NCBI GenBank assembly: GCA_900541925.1
Contig: UQMB01000009.1
Location: 49,459-113,458 of the forward strand
From: an uncultured Bacteroidales bacterium
GTDB taxonomy: Bacteria; Bacteroidota; Bacteroidia; Bacteroidales; UBA932
Length of the DNA stretch: 64,000 nucleotides
Direction of reading: 5' to 3'
Positions 27,450-36,006 of this stretch are shown here, piece after piece; position 1 is the first letter of the stretch, and every line of letters begins with the position of its first letter. Below the pieces are notes generated by a model. The model was not told the DNA's origin and made no database searches. It was given only the letters and a program-made list of their open reading frames with translations. A program made the position numbers and the translations under genes.

Positions 27450-28254
27450 TCGAGATGTTCTTCTTGGCGACATAGTCGTCCGGATCTATCTTCAGGGCTT
27501 TCTTATAATACTTCATGGCCTTTCTCGAATTGTTGCGGGCCACCTGCCAGTAAGCGCCGATGTTGTCGATGAACACGGTGTTGCGCGGGTAGAGCTTGTT
27601 CATCCTCTCGGACACCTTGCGGAAATACTCATAACCATGCTCCGTGCCCAGATGGAAGAACGAGTAGCAATACTCCCCCACCGCCTGGCAGAAAACCTCC
27701 TCGTCAGAGGGATTCCCGTCAAGAGTCCAGCCCTTCCCCTTGGACGAAGCATACTTGTCTATCATCGACATCAGTTCCTGCGATGCGAGGTCGGGGCTCT
27801 CGCCCTCGTATTCCAGCAAAGCCGTTATCTTGTAGAACCGGTAGCGCATCTCGGCCGGGCGCAGTTCTATGGCTTTGTCAATGGCCCTCATCCCGTCGGC
27901 ATACAGCGGCTCGGCGAATGTGGGCACCTCGAAATAATTGACATCTCTTCCGAGCGAATCTTTAAGACTCAGCATCGGCTCGGCGCCAAGGTACTTCCGG
28001 CCCTCTTTCTGCACCACTTCAGTCCCCTTGGACTTGGCGAAGAACCAGTTGAACCGGGCCGCGAACATGTCAGGATCCTGCGGAGCGGCGGCCTCCCACT
28101 TGTTGATTATGGTCTCAACTCCGACGCCGGCGGGGCCTACATTGCGCACCTGACGCTCATAAGACGCCTTGAAGCGGGCGGCATCACCGTCCACCTGGGC
28201 AAAAGCCTGCACACAGAGCAGGGCTAAAAGAACTATGGTCAATCTCGTTTTCAT
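27406..28254 (-). CDS. Secreted tetratricopeptide-repeat protein
   Basis: The protein has 282 residues with a signal peptide ending QAFAQVDGD. At least one clear TPR unit is near the C-terminus (RNNSRKAMKYYKKALKIDPDD), with weaker ones around 115-150 (YADGMRAIDKAIELRPAEMRYRFYK). No enzymatic motif is seen. It starts 2 bases after the methyltransferase gene on the same strand, and its 3' end shares 44 bases with the LolE-like gene in antisense. Confidence 0.8.
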   Translation of the reverse strand: MKTRLTIVLLALLCVQAFAQVDGDAARFKASYERQVRNVGPAGVGVETIINKWEAAAPQDPDMFAARFNWFFAKSKGTEVVQKEGRKYLGAEPMLSLKDSLGRDVNYFEVPTFAEPLYADGMRAIDKAIELRPAEMRYRFYKITALLEYEGESPDLASQELMSMIDKYASSKGKGWTLDGNPSDEEVFCQAVGEYCYSFFHLGTEHGYEYFRKVSERMNKLYPRNTVFIDNIGAYWQVARNNSRKAMKYYKKALKIDPDDYVAKKNISIIQLSQSKKGRSSK

Positions 28255-28256
28255 AT

Positions 28257-29399
28257 TCACACGTTCATAAGTATCCGGCGGCCCTTGGGGAGCAGATTGT
28301 TGCACCTGGAGCCTATGTTTTTCACAAATCCCAGCGGATGTCCCCCGAATGTCACCACATTATAGCCGGGAGCCGCCCCTTCAAGCACGAGGGTGTCCCT
28401 GTGAAGATACCTCAGGGCCGTCTGCCGGTCAAGTTCCACAGAAGGGTAATCTCCGGGACGATATGCCAGACTCAGGGCGTAGTCCGAATCCGGGATGAAG
28501 TCCCGGCCCTTGTTCTCCCCCTTCCTCACTCCCTCGCCGCGCAGGGGACGCAGCCGCGAAAGGTCAAAGCCCCGGCACTGCCGCTGCGGAGAGGTTTTCC
28601 TCAGCGCCCCGACCCACTGGCCCTCTCCCGGGACCGTGCCTGCCTTGAGCAGATTGCCGCAGCGCGTCATCTCCACACCGTATCCGGCGTACTCGTCCTG
28701 CACCGGGAAAATCTCGCCGCCAAGCTCGGCGGCCGCCCATTCCAGGTTGGAGTCGTTCTCCTCATCCTCGTATGTGCAGGTCGAATATATCAGGACGCCG
28801 CCTTCCTTCAAGGCCGGCCAGACATCCGCAAGTATGCGCTTCTGCCGCGCGGCGCAGAGTTTGACAGTCTCCGGGCTCCATTCCTTGAGGGCCCGCGGGT
28901 CCTTCCGGAACATCCCCTCCCCGCTGCACGGGACATCGGCCACGATCACGTCGAACCCGCCTTCCAGACAGGCGAACGCGGCCGGATCCACAGAGGTCAC
29001 CGCCACGCGCGGATCGCCCCAGACGGCGACATTGTCACAGAGGACAGAGGCCCGGGCCTTCATCACCTCGTTGCTCACAAGCAAGAAGTCATCACCCAGG
29101 AGTTCCCGGCACGACGCCGCGATATCCGTGGTCTTGCCGCCAGGCGCCGCACACAGGTCCAGCACACGCAACCCGGTACCCGCGGCCGGGTCGGACATGA
29201 GTCTGCGGAATATGTGTCCGACATACATGGCGGACGAGTCCTGGACATAGTAGCAGCCCGCATGGAAGAGCGGGTCCAGGGTGAAAGAAGGCCTGCCGTC
29301 CAGGATGCGCCCATGACGGCTCCACGGGACAGGCGTCCCCTCCGGACCGGCGCAGCCCTTGAACGGATTGAGCCTTATCGAGACTGAGGCCTCCTCCAT
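28257..29399 (-). CDS. RsmF/NOL1-NOP2-sun family RNA m5C methyltransferase
   Basis: The protein has 380 residues. The SAM-binding motif is VLDLCAAPGGKTTDIA. The two catalytic cysteines lie in VADVPCSGEGMFRKDP and IYSTCTYEDEEN. The C-terminal region (about 290-380) resembles the RsmF PUA-like domain (VELDRQTALRYLHRDTL). The protein begins at EEASVSIRLNP, so the usual 25-30 N-terminal residues are missing. In-frame codons just upstream read RNAL, but a stop lies 13 codons before the ATG. The start overlaps the preceding stop by ATGA. Target is probably rRNA. Confidence 0.9.
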   Translation of the reverse strand: MEEASVSIRLNPFKGCAGPEGTPVPWSRHGRILDGRPSFTLDPLFHAGCYYVQDSSAMYVGHIFRRLMSDPAAGTGLRVLDLCAAPGGKTTDIAASCRELLGDDFLLVSNEVMKARASVLCDNVAVWGDPRVAVTSVDPAAFACLEGGFDVIVADVPCSGEGMFRKDPRALKEWSPETVKLCAARQKRILADVWPALKEGGVLIYSTCTYEDEENDSNLEWAAAELGGEIFPVQDEYAGYGVEMTRCGNLLKAGTVPGEGQWVGALRKTSPQRQCRGFDLSRLRPLRGEGVRKGENKGRDFIPDSDYALSLAYRPGDYPSVELDRQTALRYLHRDTLVLEGAAPGYNVVTFGGHPLGFVKNIGSRCNNLLPKGRRILMNV

Positions 29400-29836
29400 C
29401 AGAGCATTCCTTCCGGCATCTGCGGCATTCTGCCCTCAGATATGTCAACCAGAGAATCCACGGCCTTGTCAAGAGCCTGCTGTATCTTGCCGCCGAGCAT
29501 CGTCTTCATCATGAAGTTGAGGTTGGCGTCCAGCACGATACTGAAATCGGTCTTCCCGGGCAGTACGGAAGGCTCGAAATGCAGAGCCCCGACAAACTCC
29601 ACCGGGGACTCCACGCTTATGATGCGGATCAGACGGTAGGGCTGCCTTTCGTCTATCTTCACCGCTATGCTGAAGCCCTGCACCGTGATCTTGAGGTTGT
29701 CATAGTCCGCCTTTATCTCGGCCTTCTGCTGCTCGGGCATCAGCCGGGAGAAGTTGCTCATGTCGCAGAACGCCATGTAGAGCTCTTCCGGGCTCTTCGA
29801 CACCTGTCCGTGCTTGCTTGTATAGTGTGCTGTCAT
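29399..29836 (-). CDS. SRPBCC (START-like) domain protein
   Basis: The 145-residue cytoplasmic protein starts with the family's typical strand and helix (YTSKHGQVSKSPEELYMAFCDMSNF). It has a PGKTDFSIVLDANLNFMMKTMLGGKIQQALDKAVDSLV C-terminal helix that would close a hydrophobic cavity. Ligand is unknown. It is the first gene of a three-gene minus-strand unit with the methyltransferase and TPR genes. Confidence 0.8.
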   Translation of the reverse strand: MTAHYTSKHGQVSKSPEELYMAFCDMSNFSRLMPEQQKAEIKADYDNLKITVQGFSIAVKIDERQPYRLIRIISVESPVEFVGALHFEPSVLPGKTDFSIVLDANLNFMMKTMLGGKIQQALDKAVDSLVDISEGRMPQMPEGML

Positions 29837-29853
29837 ATCTCGTGTTTATTTGT

Positions 29854-29877
29854 TATTTTTGCACTTATGCAAATATA
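29854..29877. promoter_or_regulatory. Overlapping divergent promoters (NUDIX / SRPBCC)
   Basis: TATTTTTG (plus, 29854-29861) serves the NUDIX gene 27 bases downstream. TATATTTG (minus, 29877-29870) serves the SRPBCC gene 33 bases away. The two boxes face each other across the palindrome TTTGCACTTATGCAAA, so the predicted transcripts start inside each other's promoter. Confidence 0.6.
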
Positions 29878-29888
29878 ATCATTTTCCG

Positions 29889-30497
29889 ATGCACAGGATA
29901 TACTTCGAGAATCGCTGCATAATCATCTGCGGCCCCGACGAGCAGGCCCTCTCCGACCCTAACTCCGTGGAGTTCCACTTCGGGGGCACCATCAGCATAC
30001 ATTCTCTCGTAGCCATGTTCGAAGCCTCGGAATCCCTGAGCCGCATATACATCCCGACGGACAACACCGGGTGGATGTACCGCAAGGTCTGCGCCGAGTT
30101 CCGCGAGGTGGATGCGGCCGGGGGACTGGTCTCCAACAGGCGCGGAGACTATCTGCTCATCCGGCGCAACGGGCTGTGGGACTTGCCGAAAGGACACCGC
30201 GAGAACGGTGAGGACATCACGGTCACGGCTCTGCGCGAGGTGCAGGAGGAGACCGGCGTGGACCAGTTGGAGCTGAGAGATCCGATCTGCGTGACGGACC
30301 ATTGCTACCTGCGCGGCGGGATATGGCATCTCAAGCACACATGGTGGTACAACATGCTCTACACCGACCCAGTGGACCTGACGCCTCAACGCGAGGAGGA
30401 CATCACCAAAGCGGCATGGGTGGCGCGGTCCAGCCTGCCGTCTTTCCTCAAGAACACCTACCCGTCCATAGTCGAAGTCTTCCGCGAAGCAAAGTAA
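29889..30497 (+). CDS. NUDIX hydrolase
   Basis: The protein has 202 residues. The Nudix box GHRENGEDITVTALREVQEE(TG) lies near residues 99-120, preceded by LIRRNGLWDLPK. An N-terminal extension of about 75 residues precedes the Nudix domain. Members hydrolyse nucleoside diphosphates linked to another group; the substrate is not predictable here. The ATG at 29889 is used because the longer frame would overlap the promoter. Confidence 0.88.
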   Translation: MHRIYFENRCIIICGPDEQALSDPNSVEFHFGGTISIHSLVAMFEASESLSRIYIPTDNTGWMYRKVCAEFREVDAAGGLVSNRRGDYLLIRRNGLWDLPKGHRENGEDITVTALREVQEETGVDQLELRDPICVTDHCYLRGGIWHLKHTWWYNMLYTDPVDLTPQREEDITKAAWVARSSLPSFLKNTYPSIVEVFREAK

Positions 30498-30531
30498 TTA
30501 TTAAGGACACCGAAGCGTGAAACTTTTTATC

Positions 30532-30570
30532 CTGATCCCCCGTATATATATGGTATATATCACGGATCAG
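30532..30570 (+). promoter_or_regulatory. Inverted repeat directly before queA
   Basis: CTGATCC (30532-30538) and GGATCAG (30564-30570) enclose TATATATA and TATATAT runs that can pair internally. The right arm ends 2 bases before the queA ATG, so the folded RNA would occlude the start. It may be a translational control hairpin or a protein-binding operator. Confidence 0.5.
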
Positions 30571-30572
30571 AC

Positions 30573-31643
30573 ATGAAACTCTCACAATTCAATTTCGAAC
30601 TGCCCAAAGAACGCATCGCCACGGAACTCATGCCGGAAGTCAACGGACACATCCAATGGAGGGATGAGTGCCGGCTTATGGTACTGCACAAGGACAGCGG
30701 AGAGATAGAACACCGCAAATTCAAGGACATCATAGACTATTTCGGCAAAGGCGACCGCTTCGTGCTCAACGACACGAAGGTGTTCCCCGCCAGACTTCTC
30801 GGCAAGAAGGAGAAGACCGGAGCCGACATCATGGTGTTCCTGCTCCGCGAGCTCAACAGGGAGCAGCGTCTCTGGGACGTGATAGTGGAGCCGGCCCGCA
30901 AGATCCGCATCGGCAACAAACTCTACTTCGGCGACGATGACAGCATGGTGGCCGAGGTGATAGACAACACGACCTCACGCGGCAGAACCTTGAGGTTCCT
31001 CTACGACGGGCCATACGAAGAGTTCAAGGAGGCGCTTTTCAACCTCGGCAAGACCCCGGTGCCGGAATGGGTCAAGGAGACCCCGGACGACAAGGACGCC
31101 GAGGAGTTCCAGACCATCTTCGCCACCCACGAAGGAGCCGTGTCCGCACCGGCCGCGGGCCTGCATTTCAGCAGGGAGCTTTTCAGCAGGATGATCCTCA
31201 AGGACATAGACAAGACCTTCATCACGGTGCACATGGGCATAGGCCACTTCCGTACCGTGGATGTGGAGGATCTCTCCAAGCACAAGATGGACGGCGAGAG
31301 ATTCATCATCAGCGACCAGGCCGCGGACGAGATCAACTCCACCAAGAGGGCGGGGCACAAGATCTGCGCCATAGGCGTCACCGTCATAAGGGCTCTCGAG
31401 ACCAATGTCACCACGGAGAACGAAGTCAGGGCCGCGGACAGCTGGACCAACAAGTTCATCTTCCCTCCATACAACTTCTCCATCCCGGATGCCATCGTGT
31501 CCAACTTCCATCTCCCGGAGTCCACGATGCTCATGACTGTCGCGGCGTTCGGCGGCTTCGAGAAAGTGATGAACGCCTACAAGGTGGCCCTGGAAGAAGG
31601 CTACAAATTCGGTCCTTACGGGGACGCCATGCTGATAGTATAA
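30573..31643 (+). CDS. queA: tRNA preQ1 34 S-adenosylmethionine ribosyltransferase-isomerase
   Basis: The 356-residue protein transfers the ribosyl part of SAM to preQ1-modified tRNA to make epoxyqueuosine. Family blocks are RFVLNDTKVFPARLLGKK, FATHEGAVSAPAAGLHFS, FITVHMGIGHFRTV and the C-terminal NFHLPESTMLMTVAAFGG. Length is normal for QueA. It stands alone here; no other queuosine gene is in the window. An unusual hairpin abuts its start codon. Confidence 0.97.
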   Translation: MKLSQFNFELPKERIATELMPEVNGHIQWRDECRLMVLHKDSGEIEHRKFKDIIDYFGKGDRFVLNDTKVFPARLLGKKEKTGADIMVFLLRELNREQRLWDVIVEPARKIRIGNKLYFGDDDSMVAEVIDNTTSRGRTLRFLYDGPYEEFKEALFNLGKTPVPEWVKETPDDKDAEEFQTIFATHEGAVSAPAAGLHFSRELFSRMILKDIDKTFITVHMGIGHFRTVDVEDLSKHKMDGERFIISDQAADEINSTKRAGHKICAIGVTVIRALETNVTTENEVRAADSWTNKFIFPPYNFSIPDAIVSNFHLPESTMLMTVAAFGGFEKVMNAYKVALEEGYKFGPYGDAMLIV

Positions 31644-31653
31644 AAAATCTGCC

Positions 31654-31661
31654 TATCTTTG
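31654..31661 (+). promoter_or_regulatory. -7 box of dprA
   Basis: TATCTTTG lies 22 bases before the dprA start in the short queA-dprA gap. No clear -33 element is visible. Confidence 0.5.
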
Positions 31662-31683
31662 TCCATAACTTGAATTATGGGAA

Positions 31684-32844
31684 ATGGACAAAGATCATCT
31701 GAGGCTTGTCAGCGCGATAGCGCTCAACGCCATCTTCGGCAACGAACCGCGGATTGCCGCCCGCATTGTAGAGACTTTCGGCTCGGCGGAAGAAATCTTC
31801 TCCCTCACGGAGCAGGAACGCACGGAAATTTTCGGTCCCTGGAGCAAATTCAGCTCCCGCCTGGGCCCCGCTTCCCTTGACGCCGCGCACAAGGAGTTTC
31901 TCGACCTGTCCGCACGCGGGATCAACTTCATCAGCATATTCGACACGGACGCCTACCCGCCCCTGCTGCGGGAGTGCCCCGACGCGCCGCTTCTGCTATA
32001 TGTCAGAGGAGACCCGTCCGTGCTCCTCAACCGGCATCCAGTATCCATAGTCGGCACCAGGGACATGGACAGCTACGGGCGCGACTGGTGCGTCAAGGCC
32101 GTAAGGGCCCTCTCAGAGACCCCGGACAAACCGCTGATTGTCAGCGGGCTGGCCTTCGGAGTCGACATCACCGCGCACCTCGCCGCCCTCTCCTGCGGAC
32201 TGCCGACAGTGGCGGTCATACCCGTCGGGATAGAGAGGATCTATCCCGCAAGCCACAGCGTCGCCGCGGGCAAGATCATAGCCGCCGGAGGAGCCGTCAT
32301 CACAGACTACCCTCCCGGGACCGTGCCGCTGCCGTACAACTTCCTGCGCCGCAACCGGATCATCGCGGGACTGTCCGCCGCGACGCTTCTCGTGGAGTCG
32401 CGCCGCAAGGGCGGAGGGATGATGACCGCCCGCCTCGCGTCCGGCTACGGGAGGACCGTGCTGGCCCTTCCCGGGCGCGTCGATGACCCGAGGTCGGCCG
32501 GCTGTAACGCCCTCATAGCGGAGAAGGTCGCCGAGGCGTTCACAGGCCCGGAGGCGCTATCTGAAGCCTGCGGCCTCGGCAGGCCCGCATCGCGCCCCGC
32601 CCAGAAAGCGGAAGACGCCCTGCGGGAAAGATTCAGCGGCAGGCTGAGCGACAATCAGATACAGTCCCTGACAAGGGTTTTCACGACCATCCGCGAGCAT
32701 CGCGGCATCCGCCCGGACCAGCTCGCCGGAACGCTGGGCATGGACTATTCCGCCGCATCCAGGGCCATATGCCTGCTGGAAAGCGAAGGCTTTATCTGCA
32801 CGGATGTGCTCCAAAGATGTAGCACGAATGTCAATTTTGCTTAA
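31684..32844 (+). CDS. dprA: DNA-processing protein DprA
   Basis: The 386-residue protein loads RecA on incoming single-stranded DNA in natural transformation. It has an N-terminal SAM-like helical segment, a Rossmann domain (HPVSIVGTRDMDSYG, IVSGLAFGVDITAH, VIPVGIERIYP, FLRRNRIIAGLS, GGGMMTARLA) and a C-terminal winged helix (about 315-375). Its stop codon overlaps the tatD -7 box. Confidence 0.96.
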   Translation: MDKDHLRLVSAIALNAIFGNEPRIAARIVETFGSAEEIFSLTEQERTEIFGPWSKFSSRLGPASLDAAHKEFLDLSARGINFISIFDTDAYPPLLRECPDAPLLLYVRGDPSVLLNRHPVSIVGTRDMDSYGRDWCVKAVRALSETPDKPLIVSGLAFGVDITAHLAALSCGLPTVAVIPVGIERIYPASHSVAAGKIIAAGGAVITDYPPGTVPLPYNFLRRNRIIAGLSAATLLVESRRKGGGMMTARLASGYGRTVLALPGRVDDPRSAGCNALIAEKVAEAFTGPEALSEACGLGRPASRPAQKAEDALRERFSGRLSDNQIQSLTRVFTTIREHRGIRPDQLAGTLGMDYSAASRAICLLESEGFICTDVLQRCSTNVNFA

Positions 32845-32849
32845 TTTTG
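32842..32849 (+). promoter_or_regulatory. -7 box of tatD
   Basis: TAATTTTG begins at the dprA stop codon and ends 6 bases before the tatD ATG, predicting a leaderless or near-leaderless mRNA. Confidence 0.5.
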
Positions 32850-32855
32850 CAGAGA

Positions 32856-33623
32856 ATGGAATTCATAGACACGCATACGCACAACTCCGACCCGGCCTAC
32901 CAGGACTGCGAGGACGAGGTGATACACAGGGCGGAAGAGGCAGGTGTCACGGCCTTGATACAGGCGGACATCGACTCCTCCGAGAGGGAGAGGATGTACA
33001 GTCTGAGCGCCAGGCATCCTGGAGCCCTATATAATATGCTGGGGCTATATCCAGGCTCGGTGAACGGGCATTGGAGGGACGAGATCGACGCCCTCCTCCC
33101 CTGGCGGGACAAAGGCCCGGTCGCCATGGGTGAAATCGGGCTTGACTACCACTTCGGCACGGAGTTCAAGGAGGAGCAGAAAGAGGCGTTCCGCACACAG
33201 CTGGAGCTGGCCTCGGAGTGGGACCTGCCGGTCAACATCCACCTCCGCGACGCGACGGAGGACTTCTTCGCCATCATCAAGGACTGCCGGCACCTGCACC
33301 TGAGGGGCAACCTCCACGCTTTCGGGGGAAGCTATGAGACATTCATGCGTCTCTCCGGACTGGGAGACTGGTATGTGGGAATAGGCGGCGTGGTCACTTT
33401 CAAAAAGTCCAGGATAGGCGAAGACATCAGCAGGATACCGCTCGACCGGATACTGCTGGAGACAGACGCGCCCTACCTCGCCCCAGTCCCGCACCGTGGA
33501 GAGCGCAACGAGAGTTCCTTCATCCCGCTGATAGCGGAGTTCATCGCCGCGCGCAAGGGAATCTCCACGGAAGAAGCGGCCCGCGCCACCACTGCAAACG
33601 CCAAACAACTTTTCGCGATATGA
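32856..33623 (+). CDS. tatD: TatD-family metal-dependent hydrolase/DNase
   Basis: This 255-residue TIM-barrel protein has the metal-binding set FIDTHTHNSD (His pair at the N-terminus), GEIGLDYHFG (Glu), INIHLR-like VNIHLRDA (His), LHAFGGS (His) and LLETDAPYLAP (Asp). An ATG at 32856 is preferred to a TTG three codons earlier, which lies in the -7 box. The end overlaps the asparaginase start by ATGA. Confidence 0.93.
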   Translation: MEFIDTHTHNSDPAYQDCEDEVIHRAEEAGVTALIQADIDSSERERMYSLSARHPGALYNMLGLYPGSVNGHWRDEIDALLPWRDKGPVAMGEIGLDYHFGTEFKEEQKEAFRTQLELASEWDLPVNIHLRDATEDFFAIIKDCRHLHLRGNLHAFGGSYETFMRLSGLGDWYVGIGGVVTFKKSRIGEDISRIPLDRILLETDAPYLAPVPHRGERNESSFIPLIAEFIAARKGISTEEAARATTANAKQLFAI

Positions 33624-34684
33624 TGTTCAATCTCTTCAAGAAAGCAAAACCGCACAGGTCCGCCGTCCTGCTCATATACACGGGCGGTACGATAGGGATG
33701 AAAGAGGACCCCTCCGACGGGACCCTCAAGCCTTTTGATTTCAGTTCCCTGATGGAAGAAGTCCCGGAACTGCGCAAGTTCGGCCTGGACATCGACACCT
33801 ACAGTTTCTCCCCGCTTATCGACTCCTCCGACGTGGAGCCGTCGCTCTGGCAGTCGCTTGCGACCCTGATACGGGAGAGATACGACAAATACCTGGGGTT
33901 CGTGATCCTCCACGGCACGGACACCATGGCATACAGCGCCTCCGCGCTCAGTTTCATGCTCGACAACCTGGACAAGCCGGTCATATTCACCGGAAGCCAG
34001 CTCCCCGTCGGGCAGCCGCGCACGGACGGCAAGGAAAACCTGATCTCGGCCGTTGAAATCGCCACGGCAAGAGACCTCCAGGGCAAAGCCATAGTGCCTG
34101 AGGTGTGCATCTATTTCAACTCCAGGCTGCTCCGGGGCAACCGCAGCGTCAAGATCAACGCTACAGGTTTCGACGCGTTCGGCTCCCCGAACTACCCGCC
34201 TCTCGCGACGGCCGGGATCAGCATCAAGTACAACAGCAGCTACATCCACTACCCGCAGAACGGGCACAAAAGCTTCGCCATACACACTTCCCTGGACACC
34301 AGGGTGTCGATTCTGAAGATCCATCCCGGCATCACGGAACAGGCGGTCAGGGACATCCTGCTCGGCAGCGGCACCAGGGCGGTGATCCTCGAGACCTACG
34401 GGGCCGGCAACGCCATCTCCAAAGACTGGTTCCTGCGCATAGTCAGGGAAGCCGACAGGATGGGCAAAGTGCTGCTCAATGTGACTCAATGCCTTAGCGG
34501 AGATGTCGATATGGACATCTATGCCACGGGGCGGAACCTCAAGGACGCGGGAGTCATCTCCGGGCACGACACCACCACCGAGAGCGCACTCGGGAAACTC
34601 TTCTATCTGATGGGGAATTACGACGACAACGCCAAGGTGAAAGCCCTTCTGGAGAAGAACCTGAAAGGCGAAATCTCAAAATAA
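33620..34684 (+). CDS. ansA: Type I (cytoplasmic) L-asparaginase
   Basis: The 354-residue enzyme hydrolyses L-asparagine to aspartate and ammonia. The first catalytic Thr is in LIYTGGTIGM, the second in VILHGTDTMAYSA. GSQLPVGQPRTDGKENLISA and the C-terminal QCLSGDVDMDIYATG are typical. There is no signal peptide, consistent with the cytoplasmic class. It is coupled to tatD; asnS, which uses asparagine, lies 2.5 kb downstream. Confidence 0.95.
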   Translation: MMFNLFKKAKPHRSAVLLIYTGGTIGMKEDPSDGTLKPFDFSSLMEEVPELRKFGLDIDTYSFSPLIDSSDVEPSLWQSLATLIRERYDKYLGFVILHGTDTMAYSASALSFMLDNLDKPVIFTGSQLPVGQPRTDGKENLISAVEIATARDLQGKAIVPEVCIYFNSRLLRGNRSVKINATGFDAFGSPNYPPLATAGISIKYNSSYIHYPQNGHKSFAIHTSLDTRVSILKIHPGITEQAVRDILLGSGTRAVILETYGAGNAISKDWFLRIVREADRMGKVLLNVTQCLSGDVDMDIYATGRNLKDAGVISGHDTTTESALGKLFYLMGNYDDNAKVKALLEKNLKGEISK

Positions 34685-34774
34685 ATATTGAATAATGAAA
34701 TTTAATTGCTAAATTGCGCTGATTTTAGACATTAGAAGATAATTATTACAACTAATACATTATTAAAGTTCATT

Positions 34775-35548
34775 ATGAAAAAGTTTTTCATGTTTTTGGC
34801 AGTTGCCGGCCTGATGGCTTTCTCTGCCAATGTAGCTTCCGCTCAGGAGGATTCAGTTCCGGTGGCTTCAGAGGTTACCAGCCTTGCTGATCTCACCGCC
34901 GCCCAGCCAGAGGTTCCGCTTCACCAGGCCCTCAAGACCAAGTTCATCGAAGGTGGTCCTGAGTTCATGTCGCTGATCATCCTCTGCCTTATCCTCGGAC
35001 TTGCTCTCTCCATCGAGCGTATCCTTTATCTCACATTCTCAAAGACCAACACCAAGAAGCTTCTTGCTGACGTAGAGAAGGCTCTTGAGAACGGAGGCGT
35101 AGAGGCAGCCAAGGACGTATGCCGCAACACCCGCGGACCTGTGGCCAGCATCTTCTATCAGGGACTCCTCCACTACGACCAGGGAATCGATGTCGTTGAG
35201 AAGACCGTCGTATCTTACGGCTCAGTACAGATGAGCGAAATGGAGAACGGACTTTCTTGGATCTCCCTCTTCATCGCCATCGCTCCGTCTCTCGGATTCC
35301 TCGGAACCGTTATCGGTATGATCCAGGCCTTCGACGCCATCCAGGCTGCAGGTGACATCTCACCTAATGTCGTTGCCGGCGGTATGAAGGTCGCCCTTAT
35401 CACCACCGTAGGCGGTTTGATCGTTGCGATGATTCTTCAGGTATTCTACAACTACATCCTTTCCAAGATTGACAACATCACCATTGAAATGGAGGATTCT
35501 TCAATCTCTCTCGTGGATGTACTCACGAAATACGCCCAGAAGAAATAA
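34775..35548 (+). CDS. exbB: ExbB/TolQ-family proton channel protein
   Basis: The 257-residue protein has a signal-like N-terminus ending NVASAQ, then TM helices near 65-85, 160-185 and 205-230. APSLGFLGTVIGMIQAFDAI and GGMKVALITTVGGLIVAMILQVFYN are the MotA/TolQ/ExbB signature. It energises outer-membrane transport through TonB using the proton gradient. A possible promoter is TTG (34688), 19 bases, then TAAATTGC (34710-34717). It is first in an exbB, membrane protein, exbD, exbD cluster. Confidence 0.93.
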   Translation: MKKFFMFLAVAGLMAFSANVASAQEDSVPVASEVTSLADLTAAQPEVPLHQALKTKFIEGGPEFMSLIILCLILGLALSIERILYLTFSKTNTKKLLADVEKALENGGVEAAKDVCRNTRGPVASIFYQGLLHYDQGIDVVEKTVVSYGSVQMSEMENGLSWISLFIAIAPSLGFLGTVIGMIQAFDAIQAAGDISPNVVAGGMKVALITTVGGLIVAMILQVFYNYILSKIDNITIEMEDSSISLVDVLTKYAQKK

Positions 35549-35566
35549 TTTTGCAAACAGACAATC

Positions 35567-36001
35567 ATGAAACTCAATAAATTGTTCAAATGGTGCTTGG
35601 TGGTGCTCATCGTCATCAGTGCCGCGCTCATCGTCTGGGGCTTCTCCGCAGGCTTCACGACCAACGACGGGCAGGCCACTGACGTGCTGATCTACTGGGC
35701 ATACGCCATGGTCGCCCTGGGCCTCTTGTCCTGGGTCGTCCTGGGCGGCATCATGAGCGTCAAAGCCAACCCGAAGTCTCTCATCAAGGGAGGTATCGTG
35801 CTGGCCGGACTCGCTGTGATCGTCCTCGTGGCGTATTTCCTGGCACCTGCACACCCGGCATTCGGCAGGGAGGGGCAAGACGCCGTCTCCACGCTCAAGC
35901 TTACTGATACTATGCTCAACCTCACGTATTTCGCAGGTGTGGCCGCAATCGTTGCCATCATCGCCGGTGAAATCCGTCTGGCCATCAACAATAGGAAATA
36001 A
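35567..36001 (+). CDS. Small membrane protein of the ExbBD cluster
   Basis: The protein has 144 residues with four hydrophobic segments (about 9-30, 40-62, 78-95 and 118-138). No named domain is recognised. Similar small proteins often sit between exbB and exbD in Bacteroidota. The gaps to its neighbours (18 and 5 bases) place it in the same operon, suggesting a structural or assembly role in the energy-transducing complex. Confidence 0.75.
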   Translation: MKLNKLFKWCLVVLIVISAALIVWGFSAGFTTNDGQATDVLIYWAYAMVALGLLSWVVLGGIMSVKANPKSLIKGGIVLAGLAVIVLVAYFLAPAHPAFGREGQDAVSTLKLTDTMLNLTYFAGVAAIVAIIAGEIRLAINNRK

Positions 36002-36006
36002 TCATT

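Noticed and set aside
30490..30572. preQ1 riboswitch before queA
   Set aside because: No class I or II preQ1 aptamer pattern is visible; only a simple inverted repeat is present.
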